Shown here: positions 6,893 to 10,109 of the stretch, in pieces
Layout of the letters: every line of letters starts with the position of its first letter
Numbering within the stretch: position 1 is the stretch's first letter
NCBI GenBank assembly: GCA_005878995.1
Contig: VBME01000030.1
Location: 1 to 10,109, forward strand
Direction: 5' to 3'
Origin: Methanobacteriota archaeon
Lineage (GTDB): Archaea; Thermoplasmatota; Thermoplasmata; RBG-16-68-12
DNA: 10,109 bases
Notes under the pieces: generated by a model
The model's input: the letters and a program-made list of their open reading frames with translations, nothing else
Databases searched by the model: none
Told to the model about the DNA's origin: nothing
Translations under genes and position numbers: made by a program

Positions 6893-6901
6893 TTTTAATA
6901 A
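6893..6901 (+). promoter_or_regulatory. TATA box of the blaI-like gene
   Basis: TTTTAATAA lies 25 bases before the ATG at 6926. With archaeal spacing of about 26 bases from the TATA centre (6897), transcription should begin around 6922-6926, at or just before the start codon. No Shine-Dalgarno sequence precedes this ATG, which agrees with a leaderless mRNA. Confidence 0.75.
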
Positions 6902-6904
6902 GAT

Positions 6905-6920
6905 TACTATCCATATAGTA
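6905..6920 (+). promoter_or_regulatory. Perfect inverted repeat, probable operator of the BlaI-like repressor
   Basis: TACTAT, spacer CCAT, ATAGTA: two perfect six-base arms filling the space between the TATA box and the predicted transcription start. BlaI/MecI-family repressors bind short dyads of similar AT-rich form and size at their own promoters, and the gene directly downstream encodes such a repressor. The repeat is seen directly; its use as an operator is inferred. A hairpin role is unlikely, because most of it lies upstream of the expected transcript. Confidence 0.6.
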
Positions 6921-6925
6921 TTCAC

Positions 6926-7306
6926 ATGGAGCTTGGCGAGCTAGAGCTAGCTGTTCTGCGGGCCGTACGCAATCTGGGGTCCGCGACCTCGGGAGCGATT
7001 TTCGACGAGGTCCGAAAGTCGCGCGACGTGGCGTACACGAGCGTGACGACAACCTTGTATCGGCTCGTTGACAAGGATCTCATCGCGATTCGGAAAGAGA
7101 GCGAGAAGAAGATCTATTATCGGGTCAAGGAAGGCCGGGCCTATCGACGGGCGATGGCCACGATGCTCGATCGTGTGGTCGATACGTTCGGAGGAGCGGC
7201 CGTTTCCTATGTCTTGGAGAACCCGGGTCCGGTCGACGACGCACAACTGGCGAGCTTGAAGTCGCAGGTCGAGAAACGGCGGTCGAAGGAGAAGCGGGAT
7301 GGCTGA
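6926..7306 (+). CDS. BlaI/MecI/CopY-family transcriptional repressor
   Basis: DNA-binding regulator of the BlaI/MecI/CopY winged-helix family. The 126-residue length is normal. Seen: LGELELAVLRAVRNLG (3-18) as the first helix, a helix-turn-helix whose recognition helix VAYTSVTTTLYRLVDKDLI (35-53) matches the family pattern, a wing IRKESEKKIYYRV (55-67), and a C-terminal helical part (71-120) that in relatives forms the dimer and carries the site cut by the partner protease. In bacteria such repressors control beta-lactamase, penicillin-binding protein or copper genes; the archaeal target is unknown. The ATG at 6926 has a TATA box at leaderless spacing and a dyad upstream. Its end overlaps the protease gene by eight bases, so the two are one operon and probably one regulatory unit. 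Confidence 0.88.
   Translation: MELGELELAVLRAVRNLGSATSGAIFDEVRKSRDVAYTSVTTTLYRLVDKDLIAIRKESEKKIYYRVKEGRAYRRAMATMLDRVVDTFGGAAVSYVLENPGPVDDAQLASLKSQVEKRRSKEKRDG
7288..7291 (+). promoter_or_regulatory. Ribosome binding site for the membrane protease
   Basis: GGAG within the end of the repressor gene, seven bases before the ATG at 7299. The internal gene thus uses a Shine-Dalgarno sequence, while the leaderless first gene does not. Confidence 0.55.
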
Positions 7307-8249
7307 CCTTCTTCACGTGATCGGAGAAGCCCTCGAGGCGTACTGGGTTTCGCCCCTTTCGCTGAGCGTCCTGGCGGTGTGCGTCGCCTCAATCGGGACG
7401 CTCTTGTACGTGTTCGTGACGAACGCTCAGAACCCGAAATTGCGCGTTAGTCTGCTCACAGGACTCTACGCACTTTCGATCTTCTTCTGGGCTTTTGTGG
7501 GAGCCTCGTTTGTGCTCTGTGTCTCCCAAGCCCGCATGGTCGCCTACGCCCGGAACGGGGTTTCGTTCGCAGTATTCGGTGCGGTTGTTGGGGGACTGGC
7601 CGCGTCCGCGATTATCTCCCTGCTCGTCTGGCGGTACGGGAACGCCGCAGTCATAAGGAAGTTCAATCCACGGAACCCGGCACCGAACGAGGCGTGGCTG
7701 CAACAGTATGTGGACCTGCTCGGGAAATTCGAGCGTGTGCCCGGAGTGAGAGTCCGAATCGTGGAGTCAAACGATGCACTCGCGATGGCGGTCGGAGGAG
7801 CACATCAAACCATCCTCGTTTCCAGCGGTCTGCTCGCGCTTCTTGAAAGGGACGAAATTGAGCCCGTCGTGGCGCATGAGCTGATGCACCTCAAACATCA
7901 TGACGCCGAATTCAAGGTCTTCTCGCGGGTCTTGTCTCGGATCCTCTTCTTCGACCCGTTCAGCAAGTTCTTCGATCCCGCCGTGCACCGCGAGCGTGAA
8001 TACCTAGCGGACGAAGCAAGCGGACGGACCACCGGAAAGCCGGCGACTCTTGCGTCTGCACTCCTGAAACTCGTCGATCGCGCCCCTCCGGCTCAGTCCG
8101 CCTGGGGCCTCAGCATCTTCGGGCCGGGAACCGGTCTGTTCAGTCGATATCCTCCTGTCGGAGAACGCGTGCAGCGACTCCTTCTTCTCGCAGAAATCTT
8201 GGGGAACCGGTCGAATTCGGGAAACCCGTCAAGTAGGCCGGCGGGATAA
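7299..8249 (+). CDS. Membrane zinc metalloprotease, BlaR1-like (M56) or HtpX-like (M48)
   Basis: Gluzincin-type integral membrane peptidase of 316 residues. Three hydrophobic helices are seen at about 20-42, 50-77 and 88-112, then a soluble domain with the zinc motif HELMH (193-197, E194 catalytic) followed by HDAEF, and the third ligand expected at E234 in REREYLADEA (231-240). The order fits both M48 (HtpX) and M56 (BlaR1), and the gene overlaps a BlaI-type repressor by eight bases, as BlaR1 and BlaI genes are linked in bacteria. About 75 residues follow the zinc site, with no transmembrane helix or beta-lactam sensor domain, so a signal must be sensed by the membrane part or by another protein. 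The substrate is inferred to be the BlaI-like repressor. The TAA stop lies in the loop of a GCGGG/CCCGC hairpin. Confidence 0.87.
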   Translation: MADLLHVIGEALEAYWVSPLSLSVLAVCVASIGTLLYVFVTNAQNPKLRVSLLTGLYALSIFFWAFVGASFVLCVSQARMVAYARNGVSFAVFGAVVGGLAASAIISLLVWRYGNAAVIRKFNPRNPAPNEAWLQQYVDLLGKFERVPGVRVRIVESNDALAMAVGGAHQTILVSSGLLALLERDEIEPVVAHELMHLKHHDAEFKVFSRVLSRILFFDPFSKFFDPAVHREREYLADEASGRTTGKPATLASALLKLVDRAPPAQSAWGLSIFGPGTGLFSRYPPVGERVQRLLLLAEILGNRSNSGNPSSRPAG

Positions 8250-8302
8250 GCCCGCGAACGGGGGTGAGAGGCGCACGCTTGCGACGCGATCAAGCCCGCA
8301 AG
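8241..8302 (+). repeat. Two short inverted repeats between the protease and nucleotidyltransferase genes
   Basis: GCGGG (8241-8245) and CCCGC (8251-8255) flank five bases that include the protease stop codon. CTTGCG (8278-8283) and CGCAAG (8297-8302) are separated by 13 bases. Neither is followed by a T-run, so a terminator of the usual archaeal type is not supported. They may be chance in GC-rich DNA. Nothing else is visible in the 73-base gap 8250-8322. Confidence 0.3.
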
Positions 8303-8322
8303 AGCCGGCGGCTCCCGCGAGG

Positions 8323-9255
8323 TTGTCATCCCAACCGATCGAACCGATCCTTCCGGACATCCGGGAACGCATTACGTTCCTCGTTGGGACCGCGGTCTCC
8401 AACGGAAGCACCATTTCAGTTGATGAACTCCGGTCGCTGATGCCGGGCAACCGATTTCCGACCGGCGGTGTCCTGAAGCAGTTTCTGACGACCGACGAAC
8501 GACTCTCGCGCCTGCTCACGGAAGTGCAGGGCGAGATTACGTTGCGTGGCAAGGAAGAGCTGGCAGAAGGCCGACGATCTCAACGAATCCTGGCCCATGC
8601 TCGGCTTGCCCAGGCCGACGAATTCCTACGGACGCTGGGACGCTTTTGCCCGTGGATTGAGCTCGCAGGAATCTCTGGCTCGACCGCCTACACTGGCGCA
8701 AAAGCGGAAGACGATCTCGATTTCTTTCTCGTGGCGGAGCGGCGCCGGCTATGGATTTCGCTCCTCCTCGCGATGGCCACGGCCCGCCTTCTGCGACTCC
8801 GATCCAGGAGCTCTCCCGTGTATTGCTTCAATCGCATTGTCGAGCGCGCCGACTGCGAACAGACCTTCCGGACAACTCGGGAACCCTTGTTCGCCCGGGA
8901 GGCTCTCAATCTCGTCGTCCTTCGAGGCAATGGGCTGTACGGTCATCTCTTGACATCCGCGGGATGGATTGAGAAATTGTTCCCCAGGCTGTTCGCAACG
9001 CGACTCAAAGATGCGGGAGACGTGGAGGATACGCCTCGCGCCAAACGCGCTGTAACCGGCACGCTCGCTAACGCCGCCGCGCTCTTAGTCCTCGGCCCGT
9101 ATCTATGGCTCGCCGGACTCATCCGGAACGTCCGTCTTCGTAAGGCAGGGCGGGAGCGGGAGTGTTTCCGTGCGGTCGTTCGAACGGACCACTACGCTAC
9201 CGAGTCGACCCTGTATGACGAACTTCGCGAGGGGTACAGACAGGCTTTCGCATGA
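8323..9255 (+). CDS. Nucleotidyltransferase-fold protein of unknown substrate
   Basis: The 310-residue product has the signature of a DNA polymerase beta-like nucleotidyltransferase: GISGSTAYTG (116-125) followed by DDLDFFLV (130-137), where GS and D131-x-D133 would bind nucleotide and metal. A third acidic strand residue is not obvious. Just after comes RRLWISLLLAMATARLL (141-157), and later an asparagine-containing segment YCFNRIV (167-173) and LVVLRGNGLYGHLL (197-210); this order resembles an uncharacterised nucleotidyltransferase family found in bacteria and archaea. Residues 1-90 look like a winged-helix-type lead-in, and 248-269 is a hydrophobic stretch that might touch the membrane. 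The start is probably the TTG at 8323: no ATG or GTG in this frame occurs nearby, and the next ATG (codon 40) would remove part of the domain. It overlaps the next gene by four bases. Confidence 0.75.
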   Translation: MSSQPIEPILPDIRERITFLVGTAVSNGSTISVDELRSLMPGNRFPTGGVLKQFLTTDERLSRLLTEVQGEITLRGKEELAEGRRSQRILAHARLAQADEFLRTLGRFCPWIELAGISGSTAYTGAKAEDDLDFFLVAERRRLWISLLLAMATARLLRLRSRSSPVYCFNRIVERADCEQTFRTTREPLFAREALNLVVLRGNGLYGHLLTSAGWIEKLFPRLFATRLKDAGDVEDTPRAKRAVTGTLANAAALLVLGPYLWLAGLIRNVRLRKAGRERECFRAVVRTDHYATESTLYDELREGYRQAFA

Positions 9256-9506
9256 GGGACCTCGTGGAATCACCCCGGGAAAACAAGGTCATTGAGGAGA
9301 ATCATACAATCCGAGTACTGGCCGAACGCAACGGCGTCTTGATCTCCTTGACGACGAAGAGGTACTCCTACCTGCTCTTCTTCTCCCGCCCGCTCATCGG
9401 CGTCCGAAAAATCATCACCCGGGACAAAATTGTTGCCCGAGCCGGGTATGACATTCGACGCACAAGAGACCTTATCGATGAAATCTACGGGCGAGGCGGA
9501 CTCTAG
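9252..9506 (+). CDS. Small basic protein of unknown function, coupled to the nucleotidyltransferase
   Basis: I do not recognise this 84-residue protein. It starts with an ATGA overlap on the nucleotidyltransferase stop, a strong sign that it is a real, translationally coupled gene. The sequence alternates short strands, such as TIRVLAERNGVLISLTTKRYSYLLFF (19-44), with a basic C-terminal helix RRTRDLIDEIYGR (69-81). It has no cysteines, no signal peptide and no clear membrane helix, though LLFF (41-44) is very hydrophobic. A partner or inhibitor of the nucleotidyltransferase is conceivable, but it does not look like a HEPN protein, so a MNT/HEPN toxin-antitoxin pair is not supported. Confidence 0.65.
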   Translation: MRDLVESPRENKVIEENHTIRVLAERNGVLISLTTKRYSYLLFFSRPLIGVRKIITRDKIVARAGYDIRRTRDLIDEIYGRGGL

Positions 9507-9512
9507 ACCCAA

Positions 9513-9517
9513 GGGAG
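9513..9517 (+). promoter_or_regulatory. Ribosome binding site for the TTG start of the kelch protein
   Basis: GGGAG lies seven bases before the TTG at 9525, only a few bases after the stop of the small gene. It selects the TTG over the downstream ATG at 9615, which would remove the export signal. Confidence 0.6.
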
Positions 9518-9524
9518 ACCAACA

Positions 9525-10109
9525 TTGTTCGGCATCCCGCGAGGCCTCCCTGCCTTCCTGACAGCGATCGCCGTACTCTCCGGGTTACTCCTCAGCCCAG
9601 GACCGTCCTCCCCCATGCCAGGAGGTACACTCGCCCTCGACGCACCGCCTGGATGGACGGACGTGTCCCCATCCACTTCACCTCCGGCCATGGCTGGTGC
9701 GATGATGGCATACAGCTCGAGAGCGCATCGGTTCGTTCTCTTCGGGGGATGGGATGGCGTCGCGGGCCTGAACGGCACGTGGGTGTACGATCCTGGAAAC
9801 CGAACCTGGAACGCACTCCATCCGAATGTGAGCCCACTCGGTCGCGGTGACGCGATGTTCGTCTACGATAACCGATCGGACAATTTCGTCCTGTACGGAG
9901 GGTGGCACGAACTAGCGGACCAGACATACATACGGCTGGCCGACACCTGGGTGTTCTCCCTGGAGAACGCCACCTGGACGGAACGCCATCCGGCTGTGTC
10001 CCCGCCGCCCCGATCCGACTCCGAGGTCGCCTACGACCCGCGAGTGGGCGCGGTCCTCGTCGTGGGCGGTTTCAACGGCACGGCCTATCTGGGAGATATC
10101 TGGTCCTAC
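9525..10109 (+). CDS. Exported kelch-repeat protein (5' part, runs off the window)
   Basis: The frame is open from a TTG at 9525 to the window end (195 codons). Residues 1-30 look like a signal peptide: short basic start (R6), hydrophobic core FLTAIAVLSGLLL (11-23), then a Pro/Ser-rich exit. The mature part shows kelch blades: VLFGGWDG (71-78) with TWVYDPGNRTWNAL (85-98), VLYGGWHE (122-129) with TWVFSLENATWTE (141-153), and VVGGFNG (179-185) with DIWSY (191-195), each with the double glycine and spaced tryptophans. It therefore forms at least part of a beta-propeller outside the cell, with likely binding rather than clear enzymatic activity. Four N-x-T sequons (N83, N92, N148, N184) could be glycosylated. 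The gap to the small gene upstream is 18 bases, so cotranscription is likely. Confidence 0.82.
   Translation, partial: MFGIPRGLPAFLTAIAVLSGLLLSPGPSSPMPGGTLALDAPPGWTDVSPSTSPPAMAGAMMAYSSRAHRFVLFGGWDGVAGLNGTWVYDPGNRTWNALHPNVSPLGRGDAMFVYDNRSDNFVLYGGWHELADQTYIRLADTWVFSLENATWTERHPAVSPPPRSDSEVAYDPRVGAVLVVGGFNGTAYLGDIWSY

Noticed and set aside
6859..6918. A 19-codon frame starting with an ATGA overlap on the rpoD stop.
   Set aside because: It runs through the TATA box and most of the dyad of the next promoter and has no Shine-Dalgarno sequence; the overlap is probably chance.
6912..6922. CATATAGTATT as an alternative TATA box for the repressor gene.
   Set aside because: Only about ten bases before the ATG, so transcription would start inside the coding region. 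It is better explained as the right arm of the dyad.
4616..6925. A 769-codon open frame on the minus strand opposite the ribosomal operon.
   Set aside because: Its translation is arginine-rich with no family pattern, and it lies wholly opposite well-conserved genes. Long antisense frames are expected in GC-rich coding DNA.
8323..9506. Nucleotidyltransferase plus small protein as a MNT/HEPN toxin-antitoxin system.
   Set aside because: The nucleotidyltransferase-like protein is far larger than MNT antitoxins, and the small protein has no HEPN RxxxxH motif or four-helix look.

Overview
The window is archaeal chromosomal DNA, GC-rich, most likely from the Thermoplasmata/Thermoplasmatota side of the Euryarchaeota. 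The domain call is firm: it carries two consecutive enzymes of archaeal ether-lipid synthesis, archaeal-type ribosomal proteins S13, S4 and S11 in the archaeal order, RNA polymerase subunit D, and AT-rich TATA boxes. The class-level placement is an impression from gene content and base composition.

Layout. (1) 1-1595, minus strand: a lipid operon. A digeranylgeranylglyceryl phosphate synthase (UbiA superfamily) is followed by geranylgeranylglyceryl phosphate synthase, with a 4-base GTGA overlap, and then by the first nine codons of another gene joined by a TGATG overlap. (2) 1596-1779: divergent intergenic region. (3) 1780-4181, plus strand: an unrecognised 425-residue protein built from about six helical repeats, an RsmC-like SAM methyltransferase and a GNAT acetyltransferase. 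(4) 4182-6862: a clear TATA promoter and a tightly packed informational operon rps13-rps4-rps11-rpoD. S13 and S4 carry low-complexity charged extensions. (5) 6863-8249: a second clear TATA box, a perfect inverted repeat between it and the start codon, then a BlaI/MecI-type repressor overlapping a membrane zinc metalloprotease, a reduced archaeal version of the BlaI/BlaR1 pair. (6) 8250-10109: a nucleotidyltransferase-fold protein from a TTG start, a coupled 84-residue protein of unknown function, and the 5' part of an exported kelch-repeat protein, also from a TTG start and running off the window.

How it fits together. Regions 1 and 4 are core housekeeping DNA (membrane lipids, ribosome, RNA polymerase). 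The ribosomal operon stops after rpoD, where many archaea continue with rpl18e-rpl13-rps9, and the sequence switches to a regulatory and surface-related set. The most distinctive signal is the 63-base rpoD-blaI gap: TATA box TTTTAATAA, dyad TACTAT-CCAT-ATAGTA, and an ATG about where transcription should begin. This suggests a leaderless, self-repressed repressor-protease switch. No tRNA, rRNA, CRISPR array, insertion sequence or integrase was seen.
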